Source of the DNA: Kryptolebias marmoratus
Taxonomy: Eukaryota > Chordata > Actinopteri > Cyprinodontiformes > Rivulidae
Direction of reading: 5' to 3'
DNA: 64,000 nt
Assembly: GCF_001649575.2 (NCBI RefSeq)
Contig: NC_051449.1
Coordinates: 22,568,462 to 22,632,461 of the forward strand
Shown here: positions 43,026-56,090 of the stretch, piece by piece
How the letters are laid out: every line of letters begins with the position of its first letter
Position numbering within the stretch: the first letter of the stretch is position 1
Translations under genes and position numbers: made by a program
Notes under the pieces: generated by a model
The model's database searches: none
The model's input: the letters and a program-made list of their open reading frames with translations, nothing else
Told to the model about the DNA's origin: nothing

Positions 43026-45605
43026 TATAGGGTATGGTTTTATTGGATGTGCTAACTATTGCTTGTTGGCTTGAAATGGTAAAACCATCTGGGATGACCG
43101 TGAGTGGTAACAATCATGTAGATGCAACTTGACAGATTTATTGTATAATTAAGCTCTGTGGTGGATTTTCTGAAAGAAAAAGTGGACTCAAGAATTTAAA
43201 CAAGTCAAAACTGTATTTTGTGGTGATTTATTACAATTGCTAGCAATGAACACAGGTTCATACAAAGTGCTAAGGTCTGATTAAGTTGTGGCAGCATTAT
43301 CGACAAAATAGAAGAAATTTATTCATTCTGCAGCTCATGATTTGAACACAGTTAAATCCATGAGCCAGTCAACTCTCAAAATGGGCTCGTGGACAGTGCA
43401 TGACCCACTGTCCTTGGTAGTGACATGGCCTAATCTAAATGGAACATACTATCAACCTGTTCATAACAAATTAATCCAAATTCATGTCTATGAATGTCCT
43501 TCTGATAACATAATGATATGATAAAGAAATTACAGACTAAATTACCAAACATTCTTTAAACTTAGTAGTACAATACTATTTTCATCCCCAGCTTCTTGAC
43601 TGCTTGCAGAATTGAATATGAATAAAACACCAAATCTGCATCTGAAGAGTTATTCAAATTATTCTGTTATGGGAACTGAAGGATTCGACTCAAAAGCAAA
43701 ACAGAAATTCAGATAAAACATTAGCATTGACTTAAAGATATGCAAAATGCCGCTAAAATAGAGTTTTCCAGTTGGGCAGGTATGTTGCATTCAGACTGAT
43801 AGGCAGGAAAACAGACGCAGTGACTTGTTTTTTTGATGCGCCCACCTAATTCCTTTTCAGTATTACCTTGAAAACTCATTGCTGCTAAGACGTCATTAGT
43901 ATTAATGGTATAGTAAAGTAAAAGTGTTATAAAGTAATAATTGTATCTTCCTTACTTCATTACTTTTTTACAGAACCAGAGGTGCACACCCCTTAAGGAG
44001 CCATTTGGAAATGAACATCATGTCTTGATTCTTATGTGACCATGTTGTCATGCCTGTGGAAAGCTGGATCCTGCTGTTTTGCCTGATCAGGTCAACTTTG
44101 TAAATGCTTTTTGTAGTAGTCAAGGGAAAGCACCTTATATTTTTGGACTCATCCGCACTCACTTTGTACAAACACAAAGTGTCATTTTCTGATGTATTTC
44201 TATAAGAGTCAAAAACATGTTTAATTTCTGCTACAGTGTTCCTTTTATAAAATGTGACTAAAGAAGGGACACTGACCCGTCACTCACATCCTTGAGGTTT
44301 GAAAACTGTAATCAGTTAACAGGTTGTCCATTGTTTGACCACAACCTCCCTTGGTACACCTGGAACATCCCACCAGACCGACCATGTTAGAGATGCTCTT
44401 ATGTCCAGTTTTAGCCTTGTAAAACTCACTTAGATCTGTACATTTTTCCATTTTTCATGCTTCATTTCAAGAACTGTCTGCTTGCTTTGTCCCAGATGAA
44501 TTTGACCCTGCTATTTGCTCCTTCTTTGCATCAAATTCAAAAACCAAATAGCTCTAATTATGTGTCTCCACTATCTTTGTTTTTATTTCCCCTTATGAAA
44601 CACAAACACCACCAGCTGTCAGGAGACGGTAAAGATTTTCATGTTAACTGCATGCTGCAAACAGTGCTGGTCCCTGAAAGTCAGGGGTTTTTAGCCCCGG
44701 TCGTAATTTCTGTAAATATGGATGCTTTTCAGTTTTTACCTCATTTAAATGCTGACAAACTGAACCACAATTGAAATACCAATCAATGTTATTCAGTTCA
44801 GCTGGTAATAACAGTTGAAATGTTAACTGTGAGTGATAAGTGGGACAGATTTCTTTGTTAAAAACAGCAGTTTTGCATTGAAGACTTCCTTTTTGCTGAG
44901 AATTGTATCAGTGAGGAACTGTTGATGTCAGTTTTCTCTTGTTTGAAATATTGTACTAATTACTAATTAAAAAGAAGCAGTTTTTGTGTTTATACATATA
45001 CTTGGTTAATTCACAAAAGTGAACAATACCCATTTTTCCATCTTGTATTACTAATATTTGTACAATAATTTTGTAGAATGTTTTTATTTTTAAAAATCAG
45101 AATCATTAATTATCATTAATCATTGATTCTCTAAACACTTTGAAAGTGATTTAATTTTTGATACTTTATATTTGTTTCTTTTCAAGTGGTGGAGTTTTAA
45201 AACAATAAAAAACTACAACAACAACAACTGAATATGTAATTTTATACGCATTTGATGGGTCTGATTATCTTTTCAATTTTATTAAAAATCAAAACAAAGT
45301 GAAATAAAGAAAATGACATGACTATTACCTTTGGGTAATTACAGCTTAATAATACAGCAAATAAATTCTTTGATTTGTTACTTATTTAAATTGTGTATAT
45401 AATATGAATTCCTGGTTTTGTGTTTTAAAAGGAAATCATGTGACTAATAAAGTGCATTTTTCTTTAAACTACACTAAGTAGAATTTGTTTGACAGTACTC
45501 ATAAAGCTGATTAAAATTACATAATTATTCATCAGAAACTACTTTTTTATTGAAATGTGACATGGTCCTATTTTGCTACACTGTTAAATAAAATAAACTA
45601 GTTGT
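43025..45605. other. Unassigned 2.6-kb stretch
   Basis: AT-rich single-copy-looking DNA. Short frames occur but none has splice sites plus family resemblance. No shared repeat seen. Confidence 0.4.
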
Positions 45606-45607
45606 GC

Positions 45608-46310
45608 TGGCACCTTTTCCTGCAGCAGACTCAATTTGAAGATGCGCTGCAGTATGCCGGACAGCTGGGAAGCACAGGATTTCAGGACCAGGGGACTGAT
45701 GTTATCAGAGTCTGTAGTCTTTTATTTTCTCCAGTTGTCTCTTAACCTGGCCTGTTGTCACAGTCATATGGGGGGTGGCCTCTAAAGTGGAGGCTGGGAT
45801 TGGAGAGTTGTGGTCAGAAGAGTTAAGCATGTTGCTGACTGAGGAGGTGTTGAGGCTGATGTGGGGGGAATGGCCCAGGAGAGCGTCCAGTGCTAAACCT
45901 GTTGAAAAAAAAACCAAGCTTATGTCATTGACTTTTTTCTGTCTGTTCCCCTGCTGCTGATGGTCGTTAGAGTTGATGCTGGTGATCTTCTTCATCTTGG
46001 CCCACGTCTATTCAATGGTTTGATGGAGTTTATCCTCCAGCTTTTGTTTGTAAGCCACTTTCTACTTGATCAGTTCTTGCTGTATACTGTTCAACTTATC
46101 TTTTTCAGCAGATATGAAGACCCTTTTCTTTTCATTCAGCAGGACCTTCAGGCCACTGGTGATCCAAGGCTTGTTTTAGGGAAACAACAAGCAGTCCAGG
46201 TTGGGTTTGGTGGTGTCCTTACAGATGTTAATGTAGTCAGTAATACAGTTGGTTAACACATTGATGTCATCCCATGCAGCAAGCAGAGAACATCCCAGTC
46301 AGTGGAGTCA
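45608..46310 (-). mobile_element. LINE fragment (L2/Rex1-type), linker and start of RT
   Basis: On the minus strand, from 46190: KPWITSGLKVLLNEKKRVF, then QKLEDKLHQ, then (45760-45640) TTGQVKRQLEKIKDYRL and an NISPLVLKSCASQLSG-type segment. This is the endonuclease-RT linker and RT start of a fish LINE, interrupted by stops. Confidence 0.75.
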
Positions 46311-46550
46311 AAAAAGTCCTGCAGTCTTGCTGGCTTCTTTACTTCACCTTCCTATGTTTTATTATCCTATGTTTTGCAGTCTACAAAATGATGAAAATAT
46401 AAGAGAACAGAGTCCATACTGGCATGATTAAAATGGTTTGAAAGCCTCTGGTTGTTTAGCCTGCAGCTTAGTGACAGTAGAGAGGATGACATCACAAATC
46501 GTTGCCTCATCAGCTGATGGTAAAAACGTTTTGTTTGAGCTAAAGCCAGC

Positions 46551-46716
46551 AGTGTCCAATCCTGGTCCTCATAGTTTCCTGCTCCAACACACCCGATTCT
46601 ATAGTTGAATTACTTCATGTTCTGCAGAAACCTGTTGATTCAAATCAAGTGTGTTGGAGCAAAGAAATCTCTAAAACATGTAATATAATGGTCCTTGGGG
46701 ACCAGGACTGGACTCT
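46551..46716. mobile_element. Palindromic MITE, hAT-like
   Basis: AGTGTCCAATCCTGGTCCTC at one end and GGGGACCAGGACTGGACTC at the other are inverted. The interior also folds (CTGCTCCAACACACC / GTGTGTTGGAGCA). A common small fish repeat. Confidence 0.75.
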
Positions 46717-47400
46717 GCTGACTAAACTGAATTAAATGAAGTGTTTTGTTATATTTTTAGGGTTAAATTAGGACAAGTTTATCTGTTTTTTAATCACATT
46801 GTGTTTTGAAGTGGTTGTACTGTCAAATGACAGTCTTTCCATTGGGTGTTAATACCCACTTTTAGCTCACTTCTTAAAACCTCCTCCTTCAGCTGAAGCT
46901 GTGACATCAGCAGACTGCAAGCCATTGATTGGTTAGTCAATGATGTCAATCATGAGAATGTCTTCTTCAGAAGAATCCCACCATTTATAAAACCTTGGAA
47001 CATTTGATTTTGTTATTCACTTTTAAAAATAAATGATACATCTAAAATAGCAACACGTAAACTAACACTGTGGTACTACGAGGAGGTGCAGACGTTTCTG
47101 GGCTTGTTGGCTGATGACAGAATTCACATGAAGCTACACTAAATGGACTCGATGTACAGGCTTCAAGTGACCTCGACTTGGCCATGGCATTTTTGGAAAA
47201 TGTGGCAGAGAATGGTGAGTGTTTTGTGACTATTTACCCACTATCTTATTTACCCATGGTGGTAGGTTTTGGGTGGCCATGCTACAAAAACCTGCCCACA
47301 TCAAGGCAGGACTCAGTTATATGGAAAACCACAGATACCATGTAAAACTGAGTTGGGTCAAAGCGAGTCATGCTGAGTATGAACAGTAAAAAAAATGGCT
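46716..47400. repeat. Mostly unassigned, with possible MITE pieces
   Basis: See 42380-43025 for shared words. No gene seen. Confidence 0.35.
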
Positions 47401-47905
47401 TTATTTGCTGACGTTCATTTTTATCCCAAGGGCTGCCATTATGAATACTAAAATATTTTGTTATCTAAAAATTATACAATATAAACAATTCCTCAAAACT
47501 GGTTTAGTCCTTTTTAAAAAAAAAAAATTCGGCAACCCAGTTTCTATGCATTCTTGTACATGTTTCAAGGGTGAGCTTGCCACTTACAATATGGTGGACA
47601 GGCTCACGTTTTGTGTTTATCAGGGAAACTCAAAAATTTGGAGATGTCTACCAGCAGGTCCATAGAGTTTTTTCTTGTCCGCTGCATATATTAACAGTTC
47701 TTTTAGTCACCTCAATTTTAATTATAAAGCTTATTTACCTCCCATGTTGTGAAACAAATAGCAGCAAATTTAGGTTTCAGGAGGCTGACACCAGGTACCA
47801 AATGCAGCAGATGACTTTAAGAGTTTATTAAACTCTTTTTACATTTTACATTCCATTTACTATGGACCATTATTGTGTCTGGAATAAAGATTGATTGATT
47901 GATTC
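47400..47905 (+). mobile_element. LINE 3' tail
   Basis: Ends TGTGTCTGGAATAAAGATTG followed by (ATTG)n at about 47905, the 3' end of a CR1/L2-like LINE. The upstream body is too decayed to read. Confidence 0.55.
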
Positions 47906-48465
47906 TTAGCAGATAGCAGGCAATGAATGTTTAATCAAAATGAAGAGAGGGAAAAGATGGGGAAGTAGTCTTACCTTGTTTGTTCTTTCCCAGGTTTTGG
48001 AAGGAGGAGTGATAATCCTGACATACAGGAAAAGGTAAGGCACAAGGGAAGCACTGGAAAGTGACCAGTTTTATTTTACTGGAGACAACCAAAATCAGGA
48101 GGAATATTAACATAATGTTATATGATGTCCTACTAACAAAATGGTAAAATCTACTAGCATGCTAATGTGCTCATTACACTTGGCATTCTCCATCTTAAAA
48201 CACTACGCCAGATTGAAGGAGTGTAAAACTGTGCATTTTTTTATTTTATCCAGCTTGTCTGGGTGATTAGCTCTTAATACAAATATGTGGCCAATAATTC
48301 GGAACATTTTTGTGTCATCAAATGTGTTGTGTTATGTCAAAATTACTATCTGAGCCACCTTGCTGTTTTCAGAACACTAGAACAATTTTCTTCTTGAAGT
48401 CTCTGATGTCAGGGGTTAAATCAGACTTGATTAATTTATTGAGATATGATTGTTTTTAAGGAATG
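47905..48465. other. Unassigned spacer
   Basis: No feature recognised. Confidence 0.4.
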
Positions 48466-49049
48466 TGTGAGGATCTGGAGTTGCTCTGTCTCCGCCTGCT
48501 GGTGAGACAGAGCACTCTCTTCCCACAGCTGTGCCTTGTTTTCCTAATGAGCGGTTCCTGCATTTAAGCCTGCGGCTGGATCCAGTTTGATGCTGAAGCA
48601 TCACGCCTTATGGGTCAGAGTCCCAGCTTTAGTGCTTTGTCATGTGAAAGCTTTCTGTTTGTTAACCGTTGCCTTATTCTCGTCCTCTTTGTGCCTCAGA
48701 ATCAGCAGTGCTGAACCTTGTAAATACTGTGTTGCCTGAAACTACTGGATTACTTACCTGTGGAGCCTACCTGTCACTGGAACAGGAACCTCCTCCTTGG
48801 AAATCATCTTTGGGACATCATCCTCTCAAGCTTCCTCCGTCTGTCAAACCTGTAAGCAAATTAAGAACAATTACTGAACCGAAGCAATATCCACTACCAA
48901 CTTGTACCCGAGACTCACCTGGCTCTTCTTCCTGCCGTTTCAGATTCTCCTGGTCCTCAGTGCTGATGTCATTTGTATATATTGTAAATAAAATCACTTA
49001 CCTTTACATTTGTCTCACGTCTGGTTTCCTGTTGCCGCTCTTCATGACA
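48466..49049 (+). mobile_element. LTR-like element
   Basis: Starts TGTGAGGATCTGGAG, ends CTCTTCATGACA, and has AATAAA near 48988 before a short U5-like end. TG...CA ends and 584 bp fit a solo LTR. No clear target duplication. Confidence 0.55.
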
Positions 49050-49700
49050 ACCCTGGTTTATGGCAGAATGCTGTGACTTCATCACACAATCACATGCTAA
49101 AACTTCTGGGAATTGTTCAGAAAAGCCAGTCTTCCTAACATTCATTGCTAATTTGCTTTTGGTAAGCGACAAATTAATACTTAACCTCAAATCAGATTAA
49201 CAGATAATACAATGCCTCACAGAAAAAAAATTCATGGCTTTATATCAATAGAAATACATCATCATCAGGTTTCCAAATCAGATACTTTCATTTCTACAAC
49301 TGTGCCTTGAGATCCTGCATTTGCTTTGTGTTTCTTAATGAACAATACAATCAAGATCAGACAGTTCAGGTGAAGTCCAATACGAAGCAGGAATGAGCTC
49401 GAATTTGTGTTGAAAATAGCCCACAAGACTGACTCTGGTACCACAGCACCAGCCACAAACATGGTAGTAGATCTTAAGGTCATATCATCTATTTTCAGTC
49501 TAATTGAAGACTGACTTTTTCACATGTCTCAATACTCTGAAAGACTAAAAGAAAACATTATTTTATTGTATTTGCGGCATTCACTATTCATTTAATTATA
49601 GCAAATTTTCCAGTCAAAGCTAAGAAAAGATGGAAACCTATCATGATGCTGACACCACCATGCTATGTTGTGAAGAAGATGGTGTTTTTGAAAGATGCCA
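49050..49700. other. Mostly unassigned; Tc1 scrap at 49640-49675
   Basis: ATCATGATGCTGACACCACC then ATGCTATG is the antisense Tc1 GGGSIM motif. Nothing else recognised. Confidence 0.4.
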
Positions 49701-49705
49701 TATGC

Positions 49706-50165
49706 TGGTCTTCTTCTTCTTCTTCTTCTTCTTCTTCTTTCTGATTTTTAATGGCGGGTGACATCTAACGTTAAGATGTATTATCGCCATCTACTATGCT
49801 GGAGTGGGGACCAGAGAACCTCCCTTTAATCTAAATTCTCATATATAATCCTGTTTCCTTCAAAAATTTAATAACCCTCTTATTTATTTTATGTTTAATT
49901 AATATCTTAAGTTTTAATGTCTCTATATCATATTTCCTAATTTCTTTTCTCTACTTCCTGTATACTTTTCACAATGAATTATTACATGTTCTACTGTCTC
50001 CATATCCTTACCACATTCACACCTACCTGTTGGATGTTTACCTATCACATATAAAGTTTTATTGAATCCAGTATGTCTGAGCCGCAATCTTGTCATTACT
50101 ACTTGCTCTTTTCGATTTTCTCCAATTATTTCCGTATTCCTTCCTTTCTTTTGTATATGAAATAA
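49706..50165 (-). mobile_element. LINE 3' end, I/Nimb-like, with (AAG)n tail
   Basis: On the minus strand, 50110-49960 reads TRLRLRHTGFNKTLYVIGKH, then CECGKDMETVEHVIIHC (a zinc-binding CxC..H..C motif found after RNase H in this LINE group). It then continues to the 3' UTR words ATGGCGATAATACATCTTAA and an (AAG)n tail at 49740-49708. Confidence 0.8.
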
Positions 50166-50174
50166 ATGACAACC

Positions 50175-50475
50175 TTTACAGGTGCTGGTCACCTGCCCTC
50201 AGCTCTGTTACTCTCTGGTCTGCCTGCCACGCCCTCCTCACCTGTTCCTCGTCATGTCCCAGCTGTACCACATTTCCCACTTTCCCTCTCTGTTTCTTTA
50301 AAACTGGTCTCTTGTAACAAAAAAACAAAACAAAGTAAGGTTAGTAAGGTTTTGTTATTTTGTTTTTTGTTGCCATCTCAGCCTTTTGTTTTCGTTCTCT
50401 TTTTGTTAATAAATCAGTTTTTTGCTTCATTATGAGTCTGAATTCTGGGTTTGCCATGTACGTTCATAACACATG
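50175..50475 (+). mobile_element. LTR fragment, family of 15989-16438
   Basis: CTGCCTGCCACGCCCTCCTC, then AATAAATCAGTTTTTTGCTT and TGAGTCTGAATTCTGGGTTT match the family's second half. The 5' part is missing. Confidence 0.6.
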
Positions 50476-51060
50476 CTCTTTTTTTGTTTGTACAAAAAAC
50501 TGCTCTTCTACCCTGGAGTTTCTTTTTTACTCAGAATAATGTTCTTACCCTGTCTATGATTTTTCAGGGACTGGCATTTAATAGCTACATTTATTGTGGT
50601 TTCAGATTTTCAGATCTTTCCATCCTACAATAAGGGCTTTAGTAGATCTTTGAAAGAGATTCAAATTTGTCAATAAAAGACCCAAACAGCATCTGTTCTT
50701 TTCCAGGACTTTGACCTTTATGGTTTTTTGGTTATTCCTCCTGAATGGTATTGTTGTCGACTCTTGGGCCTTTGACAAATCATGTATATGAATCAAAAAG
50801 GTAAAAGCTCTTAACTGAGATTCTTCCCTTTTCTTCTTTTACTTCCCCCGTTTTTAACACAATCTTAACACTAACTGGAATTTTAAAGGAGGATCTGCTG
50901 TAATAAAAAAGAAACAACAAAAAGTAATACAAATACATTAGAATTACAAGTTTTATTGTCATATTACATAGAACACAGCAAAGCAAGATATATATTTTTT
51001 GCAAAGTGATTTACCCTAATATTTCACCTTTGCCTCTTTCAATGACCTTTGACTAATTTG
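50475..51060. other. Unassigned spacer
   Basis: No feature recognised. Confidence 0.4.
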
Positions 51061-51762
51061 TGTAGTAATTAGCAGGTAAAAGAGCAATAATGTTTTTGCT
51101 TGTGTCTGTGTGCATGTATTCCTTTGTCTATACTGTTAGCAAAATATCTCATAAACCATTAGATGGATTTTGATGAAACTTTGAAGTTAATCTGATTTAA
51201 GATGGCCACCACAGCCAACTAATCTTAGGATCCCCCAAAATGACTAAAACTCAGCCAATTTTACAGATATTGGCCCAAACTTTTTATTTGGTGGTTGCTG
51301 AGATATTATCACAACACATATGTACTCTATAAAGTAATTGATTGCATAAGATCTGCTTTTAAATCTTTGTGATTAAAAATTGGAGTCAACTCTACCTGTC
51401 TGTTAGGCAGAGTTTAACGAGTTTTCAGAAAGTAATCACTGGATGTACATCTACAACTAATTAACTTCTGGAGTTAGTCAAGACGAACATCACAGCCAAC
51501 TCACCTTAGGAAACTAATTCTTTCTGCTGTACAAATACTGAACTAAAACTTGGTGTTGTAGGGGCCATCCTCAACACATAACTGGTTTTCTAACACATCA
51601 GTGAGATCTTGCAATATCGCACAAGATCACACATAATGTCATTTACAAGGTTTGGCAACAACTCCATCATTCCTCACTAGACTTTCTCATGATCTTAGTT
51701 TAAAACGCTGACATGAAAGGCAGCTGGTGATATGCATTCCTTCAAGGATTGTCAGGCTTTTA
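51060..51762 (-). repeat. Dispersed repeat DR, copy 12, apparently full length
   Basis: Both family termini are present: TTAGCAGGTAAAAGAGCAAT at the left, and AGCTGGTGATATGCATTCCT then TCAAGGATTGTCAGGC at the right (51725-51757). The span is about 700 bp, with two unit cores (near 51200 and 51480). Confidence 0.78.
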
Positions 51763-51850
51763 AATGGCTCGCACTTGTATAGCTCTTTATCTAGTCCAAG
51801 GACCCCAGAGCACTTTACGCTGCATGTTCACTCACTTTAATTGAACCTTT
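51763..51850 (+). repeat. SINE-like fragment
   Basis: AATGGCTCGCACTTGTATAG, then CTAGTCCAAGGACCCCAGAG, then CACTTTACGCTGCATG: a common fish repeat core. Confidence 0.6.
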
Positions 51851-52600
51851 GGCTGTGTGTTTGTAGCTGCTAACTTCATGCTTGTTGTGGGTGAAAATCA
51901 GTTGCTGGCTATAACCATTAAAAACGTTTTGCTTCAAGTATTATATCCAACAGTGAATGTGTGAGTATTACCAGTGTTTGATTTCAGAACTGGAGCTGAT
52001 TGTGCTGCAGTTCTTTAATTTGTCCACCAGAGGGAAGCAGATGCCAGCAGCTGTGAGGACAGATCATACGCAGATGGTGTGTTCTGGCACTTAATTCGTG
52101 TAAAATTAGGATTAGCATTTAGCAGATCTGATTCATACCTGATCTCTGACTTCTTATGGCAGATGTGGACGTTATAAATTTCATATCTGGTCTAAAATAA
52201 AACTTTGAAAAGTAGAACATGAATGTCTTAAACTGACAAACCTGAATATTTTTTACTTTAATAAATTAAGATATTATTGTTGAAGTTATCTTTCAAAACC
52301 ACAAAGAAAACCAGGATCCAGTCACTACTGTAAATAAATTTATATTAGTAAAAAGCACAAATTCTATTTTTAACTCTACTAATTATAATTTAAAATCTGT
52401 ACTGACTGATAGTGAGCACCATATGCTAATTGAAAAAAAAAACCAAACCAAAACTTTATAAATAAATAAAAACCTTTACTGTAATGTGGTATGCTCTGAA
52501 AATCTTGAGTTTGATGCTTAATTTAAAGTGGAGACACATATCAGACATTTGGATTTAAAAGTTGTCAAATAAATAATATTAATATCTTTAAAATCATTAT
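51850..52600. other. Unassigned spacer
   Basis: No feature recognised. Confidence 0.4.
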
Positions 52601-53420
52601 TATGCAGCATGTTTCAGTGCAAAAATGTATCTGTTATGATCATTTTAATCAGTCAGAAACATGTTCTTTCAGGCAGACATTTACATTAAGGTAAAAAAAG
52701 AAAAACGAATCCTGCAGCAATTCAGAGCCAAAAATTATAATCATATAGAATATAAAAAATACAAATACAAACAAAAGGCAGAGAACAAACAATGTGTTCA
52801 TGCTAAAATGTTGTGCACAATGTGACAGACAGGAGAGAAAACAGCTCAGTAATTAGATAATAAGCAGGTCTGAGATCATCTGTAAGCCTTATCAGAAATA
52901 AAAATTTGAAGAAAATGTTTTAGATAGAGAAACTTAATTTGATGTAGAATTCCAGCCTCCTATTCTGTTCCTGGAAACAAAAAGACACAGAAAACAAAGA
53001 ACTGTGTTAGGATAATAAGAGATTTTTAAGATATGATGCCACCTACTTATGAAGAGTGTTGTTAGTGAGGAGACGAACTTTACTTTCAGTTTTACAGGAA
53101 GTCATTGAGGAGATTTCAGTATCTGAGAGAAATGTCCTCTCTTGCTTGTTTCCTGTCAGCAGCTGCAGCCTTTTGGAGCAGCTGAAGATTTCTCTGAGGT
53201 CAATTGGGAAATCCAGATAATAAGATTGGAATAATTAAGACTAGATGTGAAAAAAATAGTAGTTTTCCAGCATCACCTTGTGAAAAGATGTGTCTAATTT
53301 TAGGTGGAGCAGAGCATTTCAGAAGACACATTTTGTATGTGGACCAAAGGTAAATCCAGGACATATCTGAAGCCAAGATGATGTACCAGAAAAATCTGTA
53401 GAGCTACGTTGTCACTGAGA
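52600..53420. repeat. Unclassified interspersed repeat, low confidence
   Basis: Wording like that of 29385-30105 (non-coding, A-rich then TTTTGGAGCAGCTGAAGATT). Boundaries are guesses. Confidence 0.35.
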
Positions 53421-54250
53421 TGATTTTAGTATGTAATTTCTGTTTTTATATATATATATTTTAAGTTTTACTGTACCTTCAGGGCCTTTAACTCAATTTT
53501 GCACAATTTTATTATAGCTACTGGTTTATATCAGACAAGCAGAACTGTGTTGTTAAAGTATAACACTGAAAACGTATGCCAGTGATTCTTAAACCTTTTA
53601 CATTGTTCACACAATGAGATTCAATAAGATTTAAACAAAATAATTCAAGTTACTGTTTTTAAAAAACAAAAATCAAAATTTACATTTTTATTTAAGTTTG
53701 TTGTGACAGTAAAAACGTGAACAGATTTTGTGACTTTTTGTCTCTAGATTGCTCATTTAAAACTGCAATTCTGCAAAAACCAAAAACCAAAAACAAACAA
53801 ACATGTAGTTCACTTTACTTGAACAACAAAAACAGGCTGCTCCATTAGCCTCTGAATATTCAAAATAGATCAAAGTAAAATAAAACTGTGCAGTCACAGA
53901 AACTGACCAAAAACAAACTCTTTAGGATCTCAGTAATATCAGAGTTTTATTGGCTGCAATGAGTCTTTCTGCTGTTTATTTTTTAAAAAGATCAACAATA
54001 TATTCACTCTCTCCCAAAGAAACGAAGAAATCCCAAGAACAACCAAAACATAACTGGTACAGGTTTTAAAAGTACACAGTGTCTCTTGTCATTTTATCAC
54101 AGTATCAGTGGCTTAGAGTTACACTTTTCAGTGATGTTACTTTTAAAGGATTTTTTTCTGCTTATAATCATTAAGAAGTTGGAACATTCAATGTCTAAAC
54201 AGTAGTTGTGCCTGCAACTAATACATAAATAAATAAATAAATAAAATAGA
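53420..54250. other. Unassigned spacer
   Basis: AT-rich, short (AAAT)n near 54225-54245. Confidence 0.4.
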
Positions 54251-54960
54251 ATCGAAGGTCTGGCATTTCTGGAGGGAATGCATATCACATGCTGCCTTTT
54301 ATGCCAGTGCCAGACTTTTAGAGGAAGGTCATCTTAAGAGAAATGACAAAGCTGTGCTGTTTTTGTCAAACCTTGTAGGCTAAAAGACGATATGCATGAT
54401 GTCATGCAAGATTACACAAGACATGTTAACTCTTCAGAATGACTCAGCTACCTCAAAGTTTAGCTCTATATCTGTACTGTTGGCTGAATTACAGTCATTT
54501 TGTGTTTCTAACGGACAATTGGCTGTGGCAGTCGCCTACAATTAGAGTGAGTCCAAAAGTGAATCAGTTATAGATGTACATCCAATAATTACTTTAGGAA
54601 AATTTCATTAAAATCCACCCATTTTTTAAAGAGATATTTTGCTAACAGACCATTAGCGTTAACTCCAAATGTTAATGGCAAAGTTTTAAAAACAGATCTC
54701 GTTCAATCATTTAGTTCTTGGATTATGTGTTAGCGAACATTGTCTGCTTTTACCACACCAGATTTTAGCTTAATATCTGTAAATACAGACTCAGGTGTAG
54801 CCAGTTTAGTGTTTTCTAAGGTTGATTAGTTGTGGTGGATATCTTGAATGTTGTTGATTCCAAAGTTAGTCGGTTGTTGATGTAGATCCAGTTATTAAGT
54901 TCTGATATTTTCAATAAAATCCATTCAGTTCATGAGATATTTTGCCAACACTACTGATAT
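54250..54960 (+). repeat. Dispersed repeat DR, copy 13, near full length
   Basis: Starts GGAATGCATATCACATGCTG then CCTTTTATGCCAG, and has two units about 300 bp apart (TTAGCTCTATATCTGTA near 54460, TTAGCTTAATATCTGTA near 54765). It runs into a (CA)n tract. Confidence 0.78.
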
Positions 54961-54964
54961 TTGG

Positions 54965-54966
<2 letters not shown>

Positions 54967-55009
<43 letters not shown>
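54967..55009. repeat. (AC)n microsatellite
   Basis: About 21 uninterrupted AC units, at the end of a DR copy. Confidence 0.95.
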
Positions 55010-55012
<3 letters not shown>

Positions 55013-55169
55013 TTTAACACCCTCATATCTCACCTGACATTTCACTACATACATGTATGCACATTCAGACAGTCAAGGGTTCATTTCATCACCTCCATCC
55101 ACCTCCGCCCACCTCCACCCCACAACAGCCAGGAGCCTGGAATAAGGAGAGGGAGCAAGTGGCAAGTTA

Positions 55170-55610
55170 GGGGATGAAAAGCCTGAAATGATAGATGGGG
55201 CGCATTGTGGCATTATGAATGAATTATACCTCCCAAATACCTTGAGCAGTGCCGACTGTCAGCCTCTGTCTGAACTAATCTAGGAGAAATTATAGCTGTT
55301 TTCACATTAAAGGGGGCCAGCGAAGAACGAGGTTCAGAATTAATTGAGCAATCAGGCCATTAGAGAGAAACATCATACTGAGCCCCGTTTGTGATGTTTG
55401 AACATTTATCATTGCTGACCAGGAATCTGCTGCCGTTCCCTTTTTTTCTCCTCTCTCTTGTTTGCTCTAATGGAGCTCCCCCAATCTTCAAACAGATCAG
55501 GATTATTGTGCCATAAAAAAGATATCTTTTGTCTTTTCCTATAGCTGTGTCAGTGCCTGCTCCATTTATCACAGTTGTCACACAGTCTTAAAGCTTTCAA
55601 TTTGTACACC
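55170..55610. promoter_or_regulatory. Candidate conserved non-coding element
   Basis: Repeat-free, complex sequence with clustered homeodomain-type words: TTATGAATGAATTATACC, AATTAATTGAGCAATCAGGC and CATTAGAG. No exon or open frame with splice sites. Conservation is inferred from appearance only. Confidence 0.35.
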
Positions 55611-56090
55611 TTGGGCCATTTTTCTCCCGCTGGTGGTTTCGTGTTAAAATTTCAAAAGAAAGTGTGTTAGTGGAAAACGTCCTGTGATGAACGAGGCAAG
55701 CAGAACTGTGAGATAAACAAGTGTTTGTTCATATTTATCTGGTGGATCTTGACATAATATGATCCTGGGTTGTAGGATTTCAACTCTGCATTAGTGATGG
55801 AGCTTGCAGTTCCTTTAAAATGACTCAGTCAATTAAAGACAAAATGTTCACTTTTTCAACACAATCACTGTTTTGAAAAATCTCTTCAACAGTCAGAGTT
55901 AAAAAAAGCTACTTATATTAATTTATTTTCCCTTTTTAAAAACCTCCAAACACGTGGTGTATGCTTACTTGGTTTTTGTTAGCTTTTGAGGACTTTTTCT
56001 GGTCTAATCACCTACCATGTCAGGACCGGTTGTCTTTATAAGAACCAAAGTCCCGTTCTAATACAGTGGAAGATCATTTTCTTATTAGGG
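55610..56090. other. Unassigned spacer
   Basis: No feature recognised. Confidence 0.4.

Noticed and set aside
43025..45605. Hidden gene in the 2.6-kb repeat-poor stretch
   Set aside because: Short frames only; none combines splice sites, codon bias and a recognisable motif.
48669..49076. 135-codon open frame on the plus strand
   Set aside because: It lies inside an LTR-like element (48466-49049), has no family resemblance and no splice context.
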